Assembly: GCF_022539315.1 (NCBI RefSeq)
Contig: NC_066316.1
Location: 56,049,994 to 56,113,993 of the forward strand
Length of the DNA: 64,000 bases
Direction of reading: 5' to 3'
Origin: Serinus canaria
Taxonomy: Eukaryota; Chordata; Aves; Passeriformes; Fringillidae
Part shown: positions 12,560 to 26,400 of the stretch, piece by piece
Layout: every line of letters starts with the position of its first letter
Position numbering within the stretch: position 1 is the first letter of the stretch
Made by a program: the position numbers and the translations under genes
Notes under the pieces: generated by a model
What the model was told of the DNA's origin: nothing
Seen by the model: the letters and a program-made list of their open reading frames with translations, nothing else
Databases searched by the model: none

Positions 12560-12699
12560 ATTTGGCCCACCTCCATGCATCTTCAAAGCCCTCACTGTAG
12601 CAACAAGTACAACCACACTGGGAACCAAGCCAGACGCTCTGCATTTGATGTTGAAGAATTTCTCCATCCCAATGTCAGCACCAAAGCCAGCTTCAGTTA
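12560..12699 (-). CDS. MTHFD1L: MTHFD1L exon 10 of window: signature 2
   Basis: A 140-bp exon. Two bases complete Val from exon 9, then 46 codons end on a codon boundary. Acceptor TGTTTAACAG, donor GTAAGT. The translation begins [20 protein letters not shown] and ends [27 protein letters not shown] is formyl-THF synthetase signature 2. [13 protein letters not shown] is equally diagnostic. It is separated from exon 9 by the largest intron in the window (19,981 bp). Confidence 0.97.
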
Positions 12700-14191
12700 C
12701 TGTTAAACATTAAAAAAACAAAACAAAACCACACATTAAACATGCTTTTGGTTAAACACTGGGGGATATTTCTACTTCAGCATACAGTGCACTTAAACAC
12801 ACACCAGTACTCAGTTTTGAATGAACTTTTAAATAGAGGTCTATTTACATTACTGAGTCTGATTAAAAACCAATTCTCAACTCAGAAATAAATTCTCTTA
12901 GTCTTATATGTACAATATGCCATCAAAGGTCGTTCCATGGGGGGGAAACCAAGCAATCTAAATTAGTTTGAATCAAAGTACTTAAAAAATACATAGTCCT
13001 CTAAAATCACTGTTTTGGTGCAATTATGTGTAAAATGATTGCAAATGCTCAGATATAAGACTTTCCTATATTATTTCTCCTCCTTTGATTTCACTAAAGA
13101 TGTGCTTTCATCACCGTTAATGGACCTAAATTCTTCCAGGTTTGCAGAACTTCTGAGTTATAAACACAAACCAGCAGTTACAGCCACATCTCAGTGTTGA
13201 ATATGCTGTTAAATAACTAATTTAATAATGGGATTTTGCACCAAAAAACTCAGACATGAATGTAACATGACTCAAGAGCAAAATCTGTGCAGAATTAGGA
13301 TACACCTGGCAAAGTATGTTCAGTGGACCTACAAATGAAGAGAAGATAATCTGTATTAAAGGATACCAGACCCTTCAGAGTGAATTTGCTCTGATTTGTT
13401 CAATAGAAATGATTTTGATTGCTTCTTTTAAAATCCAAGTAATTTCTTTATATTAGACAAAGAGAAGCACAGAGCAAATGAAAAAAAAAAGGGATTACTT
13501 CTCTTGTTGGTTGAAAATTTACTGATGCAATGATTTCCTACCAGAACACATTAAAGAGCTGGGCTCAGTGCACACCTCTCAAAGATGTGAAGGGACTTTC
13601 AGGCAGACAAGTCAGGGCAGGAAAACAGCTTGCTCCAGAGGCTTCTGGACCTGACTCCACGCAGGGCTGGTAATGTGTTCTCATAGTCCAAATCAACTTG
13701 TAAAAACTCGTAAATTCCCTTCTCTTTCCCTCTTGCCAGAAGTTTTGTCTCTCATAATGAGGAGGGGAAGGAACCACAAACTGTGATTGAACATTTCAGG
13801 ATTGGCAACCTTCTGCAGGGTCAAGGGAGGAGGACGTACAGATCTGCTCTGCTGCTGTGGCAGAAAGCATCTCACTGTTGGCAGCCGATGCACTTTAGGA
13901 AGTCCCAGCCTTTGAGCATTTGTCCTAACCCCACTGGTCCCGTTCCACCTCTTCTTCATTTTGCACAGGCTGAAACAATTGCCTGGATCTGCTCTAGGGA
14001 GGAAATGGCTGCTGGGGCTGGGAGAGGAAGCAAGTAGTAGCAAACAAGGGGGAGGGCCTGCTGGGGGGAGCAGGGACCTCTTGAAATAGTAACATGGCAA
14101 GTGTCATGATTAATGTTCTCCTCAATCATTGTAATAACTATATCATCTTTTTCTACATAGCCCTGAGAAAAACAGACACACCAAACATGGG

Positions 14192-14208
14192 AAAAAAAAA
14201 AAAAAAAA
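14192..14208. repeat. Poly-A run, 17 nt
   Basis: Seventeen consecutive A. No recognisable retroposed body on either side. Confidence 0.9.
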
Positions 14209-15521
14209 GATGTTTACACAAATGCAGTAATTCATAGGAGCAAAGCTAATTCCAGGATAGGTCACATTAAAAGCATAGCCAGGGATCACATTTCTGCTTT
14301 CCAGTAACCCTCATTCTTCTTCTCCAGTCTCTTATGTGGCATAGGGTGATTAATGGGAACCCTGAATTAGGAATATATAACCACGATCAATCTTTAATAT
14401 AAACAACAGATAAACTACCAAGTGCTTGAGAGGGTGGGAAAATAATTTGTCTCTTACAGAGATTGCCAGCACATATACATAGCAGTCTCCTAACATTTCC
14501 AAACAAAGTTTCCAGGGAGTTAATCCATTTCATGCCAAGCCTTTTCAAGGGTCAGCTTCCCTCTGAGAAAGGGGGATTGCAAGTCTGCCTTTCAGTGGGA
14601 GAAAAGCAGAGATGTCAGCCTTCCACAGCAACTGCTCGCACAGCAGGCCACCCTTGGGCAGTCCAGGCAGCCAGGACCGTGCATATTCCTCTCTTCTTTG
14701 CAATCTTCCCTTTGATACAGAGGGTAAAATTCACTTTTGCCTGAAGAACCCAAATACTGTGTCAGAGTTCACCAGAGTGAGTGCTACAACATGGAGCCCA
14801 GGATTTTTTCATTGGAAGTGGAGGAAAGGGAGAGAGACGTCAGTGCTTTCTCCAGAGTGCGGAAGGAAACAGGATGTAGTAGAAAAGCTGCCTGGATGAA
14901 AGTTGCAACTCCATTTTATTTCCTCCAAGGAATATTAAGAAGATAGAATAACATGCCAAGCTATTATATTTTAAATCTTTGTGCTGAAACACTTAATAGA
15001 ATTACTTTCAGATTGTTTCCTGCTTTCAAATGAAAGCGTCAATGAAAAACACAGATTTAGAATGGGAAGTTTCAAACTACACTTAATGATCATGAGATAA
15101 ACCAGCGAATCACTGTAAATGTAACAACTGAAATTGAAAGTAGGACGTGGCGAGCTAATCACTTTACATGTAACACAGAAAATTAAAGCACTACTCTGGT
15201 CCATTTATTTTGACAATAATTTCTCATACATAATTTGTCAATAGAAGAGAATTACAGGTGAACTCACATAAATTTTGGGCAACAAATATCTACTTTAGAA
15301 GCTGTGGTCTGCTGTACTTCAGCTGTAGAAAAGTTTGTGACCCAGGCACTGCTACCTGCCTATACATTTTTGCCCAGCTTCAGCTCCCCCCCTCCCAGAT
15401 GCCTGTTTATCCCATGCCCTGCCAAGCGACCATTTCCCAGCTCCATGAATCTCAGCTACCTGGGCTGCTGCCCTGAAAGCAGGTAGGGGGTTTGTATAGG
15501 TACCAGCATGGTGTTAATTGC

Positions 15522-15988
15522 TTGCTTTGATTTCCAGGCCACAAACACATTTCCAATGCAGTTTTAGTGAAAGTAAAGAGGTAAATGATTTGCCTTCAGC
15601 AAGCTCAAAGAAAACACACAGGTATTTGCAGTTCCAGGCTGAGAACACAACTCCACGGCAAACATATACTAGATCAGTGTTAATACAGTCCCAGGCCTTG
15701 TCTTGCCTTCTGAATCCCCTCCCTGCACTGATAAGACCCAATGAAGAGCTGGACAAGTGCTAAAAGATTATCTTCTGGGTGCAATTTTCAGTTCTCTGGA
15801 CTCCCACTGTGTGGTCAAAGTAAAGTGCAAAACCTAAAGTGCAAACCTGTTGTTTGATTTTGTGCTTCAGTATTAGAGCTTAAGCATCACAAAGAACATT
15901 GGAATGAGGATTAAAAATTAAAATTTCATGTATCAGCAGTGCTGTTAGGAACACAGCAACTGTGTTTGTGGCCTGGAAATCAAAGCAA
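15522..15988. repeat. 28-bp perfect inverted repeats 411 bp apart
   Basis: The segment 15522-15549 (starting TTGCTTTGATTTCCAGGCC) recurs as an exact reverse complement at 15961-15988. The arms stop matching at once outside 28 bp, and no target-site duplication flanks them. The 411 bp between carries no transposase-like ORF. Confidence 0.92.
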
Positions 15989-18656
15989 ATGAAAGTATCA
16001 GCACTACCATTGTGTTACTGTTAAGAGTGGGCTATAGGTCAAACCTAGCAATTAACTGACATATATATCAGAAATAAAATGAATCAAAATGGTCAAATAA
16101 GGTCAAGTGATTTGTTCTCATAAACTATCCACGTGAGTGTGACCAAAAGCAGCTCATTCTAACACTTCTGGGTAACTGCAGGATCTTGGGTCAAAAAGCC
16201 AGTAGGCAAAACACAACACGCAATTGCTGCAGATCTTTCTAGAGATCATTTATGTGACATCTACTTCACCCTCTCCTGCTACCAAAATAATCAATAAACC
16301 ATAGTTTTCTTTCAGAGCAAGAACCCAAAATATCAAAATTAAGTAAGGGGAAATGGGGAAGGAGGAGCCCATAGGGATGAAACTGGGCAATAGAGAGAGG
16401 TCTGTTGGGTGGTGCAAAGTCAGAGCAAACTCTCTTCACTGGAGTCTTAAATTCTACTTCAGGGCTCAGGCAAATGAACAAATCACTCTCATGGTTTTGT
16501 TTCTTGTTTATAATTATCATAACCTTCTTGATGTAATTACTGCCTTATCAAGGACATCTGGGAATCACCTACATGTGACATTAGCTTAAATAGACAGTGT
16601 CATGTGTTAAGCAGCTAATCAGATTTCACCATCATTCTTAATACAAAATGTAATTTTTCTCCATCTAAAAATTCATCTATCTTGCTAAAGCTCCATAAAG
16701 TGGTTCCACATTACTCTTACATTGATATAGTGCTTAAAAGCCTTACAGAAAGTGATGTTTAGAATATTTTTCAAAAAGCTATTTCACCCACAATTGAACT
16801 TGATGTGTATTGAGGGTAATTTCTAATGAAAGTATCTTTTCCCTAGTCAGCCCTTTGTATCAACAAATCAATGTCAAAATAAAGCATTTGTACTATAAAG
16901 GGCCAAGTCAGATGCACACACATGAAGCGAAGCTTGAGGACGAATTGTGAGCCTGGATTCCTGAACAATGTAAAAGGAAATGGAAACTCTGAGCTGCAAG
17001 TTGCCATTTACTCCCCACATGTAAACATATCTGTTCTAGTGCAGCTGTCTGCTGGTAAACTCAGGAAAGGAAGAGCTCAAAGTCACAGAAGCACATGAAC
17101 TGTGAACCTGGAACTGGAGATATGCGAGCTACAAAGTACTGATATGTTCTTTTTAAAGTGAAAAATATCAAGGTGTGCTATCGCCAAAATAAACCAGGAT
17201 GATCAGTGATTTCTCTAACAGGATATTGTATTTTTGTTGGTATAGCTAGGGATGAATAACCAGATGTTTGTCCACTTTGACTCTAGCAATTATTTGATGT
17301 GAACTTCCATTATTTTGACTGACTTTGGAATGTAACAAATACTTTCTTCTCCCCCTCCCCACCCCCATCAACAGAGGGAGTTTTCCTGTTCATTTTTCTT
17401 TCCACGCATTCTCAGATGTCATGGAACACAGGAATTCACTGCTACCACTGCTGAACACAAAGTCCAGCAGAAAACTACACATGAATATGTTAGCCTGAAC
17501 ATTTTCTATGCCACAAAGAAAATATTTTGCACCAGTTATTAAAATTTTATGTTGTTGTTGTTGTGAAGTCTAGAAGAAAAGGTAATAGGAAAAATATTTG
17601 CCCCTAAGTTTAACAGACCCTAAGCTAATTGGATGTAATCTGTACTTTCCATCTTTTGCCAAAGAAAGATGCCAGGGCAGTATTTGCCCTGCTGACATCA
17701 GGGCACTGGAGGTTTCTGATTGTTGACACCCAATCCATGCTTTTGACTGAACCAGCAGATATGGCAGTTCATTCTGCCTTCCTTCAAGGAGACTTATTAT
17801 CTCCCATGGCTCAGTCTCAGGCCTCAGCTAACAGTCACTCTGCCTGCTGGCAGCAAGGGCTGCATAGGAAACTTGGCTCCCAGGAATACACTTAATTTAA
17901 GTGCTGGTTCCTTTGGGACTCCATAACAAGCTATTTCAATCTTTTCCTCAGAAACATTTATTTTTCCATAAGAAAGTAATTCTACCATTGAAATGCAGGG
18001 CAGCTTTAAATGAGAAACTAAAGGTTACCTCATAACCTCTCACAGTTACTCACTTTTAATACCAATTGCTGTTAACTTGCCAAGAGCATCCCACACATTA
18101 AACAAAAGAATATTCACAATGATTCATACAGATCATTCCCAGACTATAGACAAAAAAGAAGTACAGAAAATTCATTTATTTACTCCAAGCCAGACAGGTG
18201 AAGAAAACTTTTACATCTCAATCCTCTGACAATTAAGGATACAATTGCTTTTTGTGGGTGTTAAAGGCCTGTTTATGTATGTATGCTGCAGATGTTGGGC
18301 TTTAAATTCAGGGTGGGAATCAAACTGAAAATTCCAGGAGCTGGCAGGAGTAGCACTGTGTGACAGAAAGCATGCTCTGCACATCTTCACAGCTCTGCTT
18401 GCTTCCCTGTCCTGAAAATAAGCAGAAGTGCAACTGCAGTGATTCCTGCCTCCAAACCACCAATTTCGGGCATGGTTTTACACCGTGGCTGAACCAAATA
18501 AGCACCCTGACTTGCTGAAAGGGTAATTCTTGTTCATTCTTAAGTCTTCTACCTTTCTCTCCTGCTCTGTCCCTGCTGCCCAGACTTTTTTGGCATTCAT
18601 TTAATTGGAAGGTAAACTGTTGCAATTTGCTAAACAGAAAGCAAAAACATACAAAA

Positions 18657-18673
18657 ACACACACACACACACA
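18657..18673. repeat. (AC)n microsatellite
   Basis: About eight AC units after a stretch of A-rich CAAAAACAT sequence. The ORFs running through it are chance. Confidence 0.95.
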
Positions 18674-19999
18674 AAGTTGCCAGTTTTTCCACTGGGCTAT
18701 ATTTGAATTAGTTGAAGTAAGACCAGACAAGCATCTGAACATGTTAGAACAAGCAGCAGAAGCAAGGGAAGGAAGGAAGATACATTTCAGCAGTGGAAAA
18801 CTTAATTCTTCCCTAGCCACCTTGTCAAACCATATTCCGATACTTCAAATGTAAAATTTGACATTTTCTTGCAGCTCACTATATAGTAATGAGCTCATTA
18901 TTTAAATTTATTACTAGAGATTAAAACCAGAAGATGTCTTACAAGTCACAAATGATTCACTCTAATAGAAACTAAGTGAGCTGAATGTGGCTTCATGGGC
19001 TACACGTTTCTTTGAATCGCTCTGCTAAGCCCGCTGGGTTTTACAGTCACTTCCTCCTAATTTCTATGTCCTGTACTCATGTAAAGATCTGTCACTCTTA
19101 GGCTAAGTGGCACGAACTGCAATGCATAGCTAAATACACTAACCAAATATACACAGTCATCCCCCCCCATTTTGTAACCTCCTTCTGTTACAACATTAAC
19201 CAGAAAAATTCAAACAAAAGAACTGTGAATTTTAGGTTGCATCCTTTCACCATTCACAGCATGTTTTCTTTGAGGTAACAGAGTAACATTTGCTCATAAG
19301 ACAGATGACCACGTTTGGAGCACAATTAATGGCACAGGAATAAGGCAATTACATTACATACCTTAAAGATCACCATGGTCTTTGGCAAAAGAATTATTAG
19401 ACTTCTGGTAATTACAAAATTAAAACCTCACCACCTCTCTATTTAGAGTTGCGTGGAAGGAATAATTAACAGCAGCACTGATGACTCTTCATTTAAGACC
19501 AGTCTTTTACAATCCTGTGAGGAGTACATTAACTTATGGTACCCACAGTATTTCCCTAAGGGCTTAAAATAAATTTCATCACATTTAAACCACGTTACTC
19601 AATGCATATGTCACTACCAGATTTTTATTTACTTCCACTTTTAAAAGATCCAGTTGGCTGAAGCACCTTTCATCAGGGTGAAACTGCTTTCTGTTGAGCT
19701 CTCAGGGTTTGGGTCCTTCTACACTCCCCTTAAAAAAGCTACTGAAAATGGACTTCCAACATGCTTTGAGAATTCATGTTACAAGCATCTGGAAAACACT
19801 AACTTCAAGGGGCAGGCACAGAGCCTGAAAATTTCTTCTCTGAAAAGTTCTAAGCATTTCATCAAATGGCCATGAAGCAAAACATGCTTTAGTACCAATA
19901 TTGTACTGTTTTGTGAAAAAGAAAATAAGGGATGCAAAGAACCCTCTTTTTGAGACCAACCACCATTTCAGCATATGCCCTGGAAAAAGACATCCTGAA

Positions 20000-20430
20000 G
20001 GGCGGCAGAAACACAACCGGCCAACGAGTGATGATACAGGTCGGGATGAGGAACACGGAATTTTTGCAGCCAGACAAGCTACCATCCAAGCTATCACGAC
20101 TCCGAGACAAAATCCATTTAAGCAGCAGCTCCCGCCACATGCTGGGCTGCAGGTGCCCAGGAAATCCCTCTGCCAGCCGCTCCTCGCCCACGTCACAGAA
20201 CAAAAGCATCCGTGCGCGGACAGCGCAGGAGGGGCGGCGGCCGAGGCTGTGGCGAAGGCCCCACGACAAAGGGCGCTGAATGGCGCTGATCAATGCTGCT
20301 GTCACTGGCGCAGTCACCTGAGGCACGCCAGGCACGGAGTCATCCATCACCGCCTGGGAGCCCACCCCGCAGTGCGTGAAGCCATTCGCCCCGGGCAGCC
20401 TCCCCCCGACTCGGCACACACTCGGAGAAG
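20000..20430. promoter_or_regulatory. Intragenic CpG-rich island, possible internal promoter
   Basis: In otherwise CpG-poor intron, 20161-20430 holds 25 CpG in 270 bp by my count, and about eight more lie in 19981-20160. A GGGGCGG GC box lies at 20231-20237, and CACGTCA (a CRE-like TGACGTG on the minus strand) at 20189-20195. Overlapping ORFs up to 202 codons on the minus strand and 184 on the plus strand cross it, as expected in stop-poor GC-rich DNA; none resembles a family I know. It could be an alternative or lncRNA promoter, an enhancer, or a degraded GC-rich retroelement. The sequence alone cannot decide. Confidence 0.5.
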
Positions 20431-23400
20431 CATTCTCCATTCTGCCCTTCTCTAATCCAGGGGAGCACCTGCATACTATGGTAATGATTTTGCCCATGAC
20501 TTAGGCACTGCCTTTCCTGTGTACCCGTGTAGTGCATCTCTCTCCCGGAAGGACAAACGGGTTCTGGTGTTATTTCATCCCACTTAAGTCTTTGCTAGGA
20601 GACAGAATGCCTTCCTTGCATGATTGGCCTGGGAGAGGACACCAATAACACTATTGACAGCACAACCACATCTTTTAGAAACTCATGGGAAAGGGCATCT
20701 CCTCTTATGTATCCCCAGGAAGAAGAATATTATTCCCCTGCATGAGCAGTTTGTGTTGATGTAAAAATGGCCTAGTGAAACCTCTGATGCAGAGGCTGTA
20801 AATTACTCTACAAGACCACCCCAAGACCTTTGCTGGAGAGTTCTGTGAGAGTGGAAATTATTCTACAAAGAGTGCAAGATGCGTGTATTGAACATATACA
20901 AAATTTAAGATATCAATAAACAAAAAGACGTTCCATGGAGACAGAGAACACTGGGTACTGTTAGCAGTATTTTAGGAGACAGGAAATAATGCCTGGTAGT
21001 GAGAACATGCAGCAGAAGCCACAGAAGAGCAGAGGAGGGTAAAAGAAGCAGGCAGGTAAAGCCCACTGTGCTGCACAGACTTCATGCAATAGCCATGGAG
21101 AAATGCAGCAGAAGCAGCTTTGGAAATCATGGAAGCTTTTCATGGAAGCTCTCCAGTACCTTTTGCAGGCAGGTGTTAGTTTGGTGGTAATCATCTGCAT
21201 TTTTAAAATATTATATACAGAACTGGTATTTGAACCTCTACTCAAAGTGTAAGATTGATGATCTGCGAGAAGCTTATTAATATCTATTTGCTGTTTTCCC
21301 TATAATTTTTGGATAAGGAAAAAGAACTCCACTGGTTCAAATTGCTGTGGAAAATAATTGTGTCTGTTAAATGATATGATGTCATGCGTAATTAATCTTA
21401 TAGAAAGAATTACAAACTGAGGAGAGAGAAGGTACTAAGGTCACACACCAACAAATCCCATCTTCCTACATGGAATTCCCAATTAAAAATGCAGTCAAAA
21501 CCAAAATCAAACCAAACCATAATTCTGCTGCTTTGCAGAAGAAATCCTTGCAGCTGCTCATGGCTAAATCAATTCTTTAATGCTTATGGTGAATTTATCC
21601 ACTTAACCACAATTCAAGTAATCAGGGCAACAGAATTGCCATTGCAAACTACCCATTACCATTTCTGAAATATTTCTACATTTTTAGTTGTGCCTCCTTA
21701 CTAAAGATTATAAATTATTAATTCTTTTTTTCAATTCCTCTTCATAATTGCCCATCATCTTGTCATCTTAGCTACTCTATCATCCTTTAGCCCTCCCCCA
21801 CATTTTTGTGCTTTCTTGCTCCTTGTGCAGCGAAGAACCCCAAAACGTACGCTGAATTCCTAATGGGCTCCTGGACAGGCTGAACCTGCAAGCCTTGATT
21901 TATGAAGCTGTTACTCAGTCCCTGGGGAGCTCTGTTTGAGATGCTGTAGATGGAGGCAGCACAAAGATACCGTGTCCTCGTGCATGCAAAGCATCTGTTT
22001 GTCCCTGAAGCTTCATTCCCACTCAGGGCTTGCAGCCAGTGCCAAGGTGAAAATATTTCAGAAGCGTGTGCCTTATTCCTGCAGGTAGCAAAGCTGAGGA
22101 GCTTGAGACTGTCAGCTTCAATAAAGCTGTCAGCATAGAAAGCCAACCATAAAGGGACCAAAAAATTGGCCTACCATGTAAAAGACAGGTAGGCCACCCA
22201 AAATTTAAAACAGGCTGTAACCTACATTTTCTCTTATTGTAGTAATCTCATCTGTTTCCTCAATCAAATCAAATTAATTAAACAGCAGCTTTATAAAACT
22301 GAAAAAATTAAATTACAAGGTCAGAGCATTAAACTGACCCTGAGATACCCTTTTGGATTTTAATCTTTTCTTTAATGTATTATTTTATAGAACCAGAGAG
22401 CAGCATTTGAACACTTTCAAATATTGTCAGTAGCCGACCTTCAAAAGCACCTTGGCTGCTTGCCAAAACACCACTCTTCCCATTAACAAATCACACTGGC
22501 CATACATAACCTAGCATTATTTGCAATCTCATTAACATGTTTAAAAATGGCTTAGAAATAAATTTACATCCCTAGACATGAATTCTTGAACTTTTCTTTA
22601 AAACTAATCCAATTAGATGATAAGATCAGATACGTAAACAAACATACTTTCTGTTTTCAAAGAGAAATAACTATTTTTCAGTAATTATTTTCTGTTAAAA
22701 TACCCAGCATACTATAATAATACATATAGTTTGTTGCCTGAAAACTCAAAACCCAACAAAACAACAATTCAAAGTTAGCACATTTTCAGAGAAATCACAG
22801 TATTTTTTTTTAATATTCTATTACCATAGAGCACTTCATCTCTGAGGAAAAAACAAAACATCTGTAAATAAAAATATTTGGAACCCTTAGCATCTGCACT
22901 TTTCTTTCAGGAACATCTAAAGACATAATCTTAACCTTTTCCCCAAACCACATTGTTTTAATTGGGCTCATAGAGAGGGCAGCACAGGATGAAAAGAAAA
23001 CATATCAGAGTTCTGATCCTGACTAAGAAAATGTAGCTTTAAATAATGGCTTTTGAAACCCCTGTTAAAAGAGCTCTCAGGGTGTCTGAGCTTATGGAAT
23101 ACTAGAGGAAAACAGAAAATCAACTCTGCAAAATGTTAATTTGTACTAGATGATAGGAAAATTTTGTCTACTATAACTACTATAATCAAAAATGGAAATT
23201 CATGTATTTATATCCTTTTCACATTCCATGTTTTTATTGACTTCTCTGGAGCCTTGATGAATTAAGTCAGCCGTTCCAAATGTAAATATACAAAATAAAC
23301 AAACAAACATTGCCCCTTCAGTATGTGTACATTATTAAAAACTTTAATTATAAAAGCTTTCAGAAAACAAAACATTTCTGCCTGCAGGTTCAGAATGAGT

Positions 23401-26400
23401 CAGAAAATAAAAAGCAAACAGTGGTTTCTCCAACATGATGTACATATCTGAAGAAACCTAATCCTTACACAAGTTGTGCATAAAAAGAACATTAGGTTTC
23501 AGGATCAAAAGGTCAGTAAACCAAACAAACAAAAATCTAATGAAGAGCTAACATTTTCAACTGATATTAAAAATAAACCATCCACTAAAATTAAAATTCA
23601 GCCTTTGAAATGGGACTTGAACTCTTTATGCATGCTCTGCCCTGCTGACCCTTGCTAAAGGGTGTAAGTCAATATGAAATACTCACAAATGGAGAGAGGA
23701 TGATGGATTTTCTGCCAAATAACCCTAAGCAAAAGTAAGGCTGTTAGCTGGGGAGCCTGCTTTTATTTCCTTTGCCAAGTGATGAATTAAGAGAACTTCC
23801 TAGCATACGTGATGTTTTACTGTTTGCAATTTTTTTAACCCCTGGTTCTTTTCTTCTTATAAATAAAAACAATACAACCAGTCGGCAACAAGAGAACAAA
23901 AGGAACTGCTTCTTATGTGTTGGGAGTTTTAAAACTAGGAAAGATTACTAACTTGGGGAAGGAAGGGAAAATGAACAGAAGTTGCAATGTCATCAGTTTC
24001 TACTCACTAGAATGGTATTTTATTTATCAGGAACTGGGCAGTGCCTCTACTTTCTGAATGAATGACAGATCCTTCCTATCTATTTTTACCTCTGGGTAAG
24101 ACCGAGAATAATGGATAGCCCTTAACAGTTGTACACTCCATTTAGTTTATGAATATCACTGCCAGAGGAAAGAGTTGTGTTAATCTCTAACATGTTGCAG
24201 AAGAGGTCAGCATACAGGACATTAAAATACCATGTCAGCTTGTAAGTAAATTCCTGCTGCATGTTTAAGTACTGGCAGCTGCCGTGGCTCTACAAAGCCC
24301 CTTAAGTTACCTTAAAGTTCCTGTTACAGCAGTGCTTGTCATCTCCCCCTTTGCTATGGGGAGACAGTTTTTGCCCCCAAGAAAGTTCATAAACTGAAAG
24401 AACACATCGAGAAGAATGGGATTACATGTGCAGCCATAGAGGCTGCAATTACTTGCTTAAGGCCAGAAAGGCAGTGAAGGATGGAGGTGGGAATAAGATG
24501 TATGGCTCCTGTCAGGCACTGCAGTGCCACAGCCTCGAGACAGACCAGGACGTCTCCATCAGAGACCGTGTGCTGCTGGTGGCAAGCAATGGACTCGGCA
24601 GCTTCATCTCCTTGTCTTTCACTGGGCCAGAAAGAGGAGACAGGACAGGTTTCCTCATGGCATCAGCTCCTCAGGAGCCAGCCAGAAGGAACACTCACAC
24701 GGCCCTTCCTGCCTCCCCATCATCATTGCAGCACACTGCCCAGGCACACAATCCCATCCCAAACACTATCTCACTGCGTCTCCGTTCTGCTCTGAAAACC
24801 CACACAAAGGGAAGAAAACATGGAACTCTCAAATAAGCTACACACGTCCAGTTCTCCGCTTGTTTGTGACCCAGCCAGCTCAGTGGTGGTGTGACACTTC
24901 ATTCAGCACCCGGCCAACACACATGTGCCCCTTCACAGCTCCTAGTTTGTGAGAAAACCATTTCATTCCTTTTCCAGTGAGGCACAAAGCAGCATCCATC
25001 CCCCCAGAAACAATAAAAACCACACTGAAAATAACTGTGATAAGGCCATGCTATCTCTTAATTATTTTCTGTCATGTAACCATTAAAATTTCTTTCTTCA
25101 TACTGAAATCACCCATTAATTAAAAATTCTCTTAATGTACAAATTAAAATGCCTGGTCTCTCACATGATGTTTGGCATGAGAACAGTGGTAACTCCTGTT
25201 CACTAGGAGGAAAGGCAGTCAAATAAACAGCTTGGCTATCCTGCAGGGTTAACTTCTTGAGTAGAAGATAATGTCACTATTAATTACATAAGCTCTAAAA
25301 GAGAGGAAAAGACAGAGTGAGCTGCTACACTAGGGAACAAGTGTCAGAACCTGCAAAGGAAATGCAAACAAATTACAAGGGTCTTCAGCCCCACAAATTA
25401 AACCAGAGAAGCTAGTGATGTGAGTATACCATAATATATTAAAAATGGAATTAAAAAACCAAAATACACAAGAGCCGAATGCACTTCTTTTAATAAAGTG
25501 TGAATCAGGGTTTTCAAAATCCTGGAAGAAGAAGAAAAATACAAACCACAACGCTCATATCAACATCTTAAATAAATTCCTTTTCTTTTGGTGCCTCGTG
25601 CCTGAAAATCATCAAAGTTATCTTCAGGTAATGGGGGTAAGTCTGAGTGACTACAGACTTGATGGTTTTCTAACAGATTCTTAAGAAGAGAATAACTTTT
25701 AAAAAACTGAAATAAGTAAGAAATATGACCTTTGTCTACCAAAGGGAGGCCATGCCAGTAAAAGCTTTCTCCTGTGGTGAAAATACGACAAAATCTCATC
25801 AATAATGAGGAACAAAAGAACAGCAATACATAGGAGCCTGTAAACCAGGCTAGAGGAACATTACTACATGATCAAGGGGAGAACAGGCAGCCACCACACG
25901 AGAACTGTGGGACAGGAGAGAGGACCAGCCCCAGGGCTCCCATTTATTATTTGTTAAACCATGTCCACAGAAAGACTGAGCAACACTGATGGAGTTTATT
26001 GGCAACAGCAAAGCTTGAAAAGGTACCACAGGGGAAAAGGTTTCTGTGGATTTATGAAGAAAAGAAAAAGAATAAAAACTATTTGCAGTAAAGAGTTACT
26101 GCCATTGGAGAAAAGTGACAAAAATCTGACCTACTATTTGGGAACTTCATACTTGCAAACATCAGGGAGGAGTCTGGGAACCTAGCAGTATGAATCAGTC
26201 AATCTGTGGAAACCACAGTCATTTATGGAAAATGTGTGCTTGAATTATTAGAGGCAGTATTACTAAAAATTATCACCTGAGAAAGAGAGGACTAAGCTGT
26301 AACACAGTATTACAAAAAACAGATCAAATGAGTCCCAACTGGCCATGGCAAGAGTTAAAAATCCTAGCTGGTTTCAAACTGGAGCTAAGTTTATGAAGGA

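Noticed and set aside
19889..20497. 202-codon minus-strand ORF and 184-codon plus-strand ORF over the CpG island
   Set aside because: They overlap each other on opposite strands, lack any domain I recognise, and long open frames are expected where CpG-rich sequence depletes stop codons.
22067..22096. Acceptor-like TTCCTGCAG element followed by an open frame on the plus strand
   Set aside because: An isolated splice-like motif with no partner exon, and on the strand opposite to the gene.
22167..22196. 9-bp inverted repeat TGGCCTACC/GGTAGGCCA
   Set aside because: Short arms with a 12-nt loop are expected several times by chance in 64 kb.
24426..24952. Three overlapping ORFs of 104-142 codons, plus strand
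   Set aside because: Open in several frames at once, which indicates composition and not coding constraint. No family resemblance.
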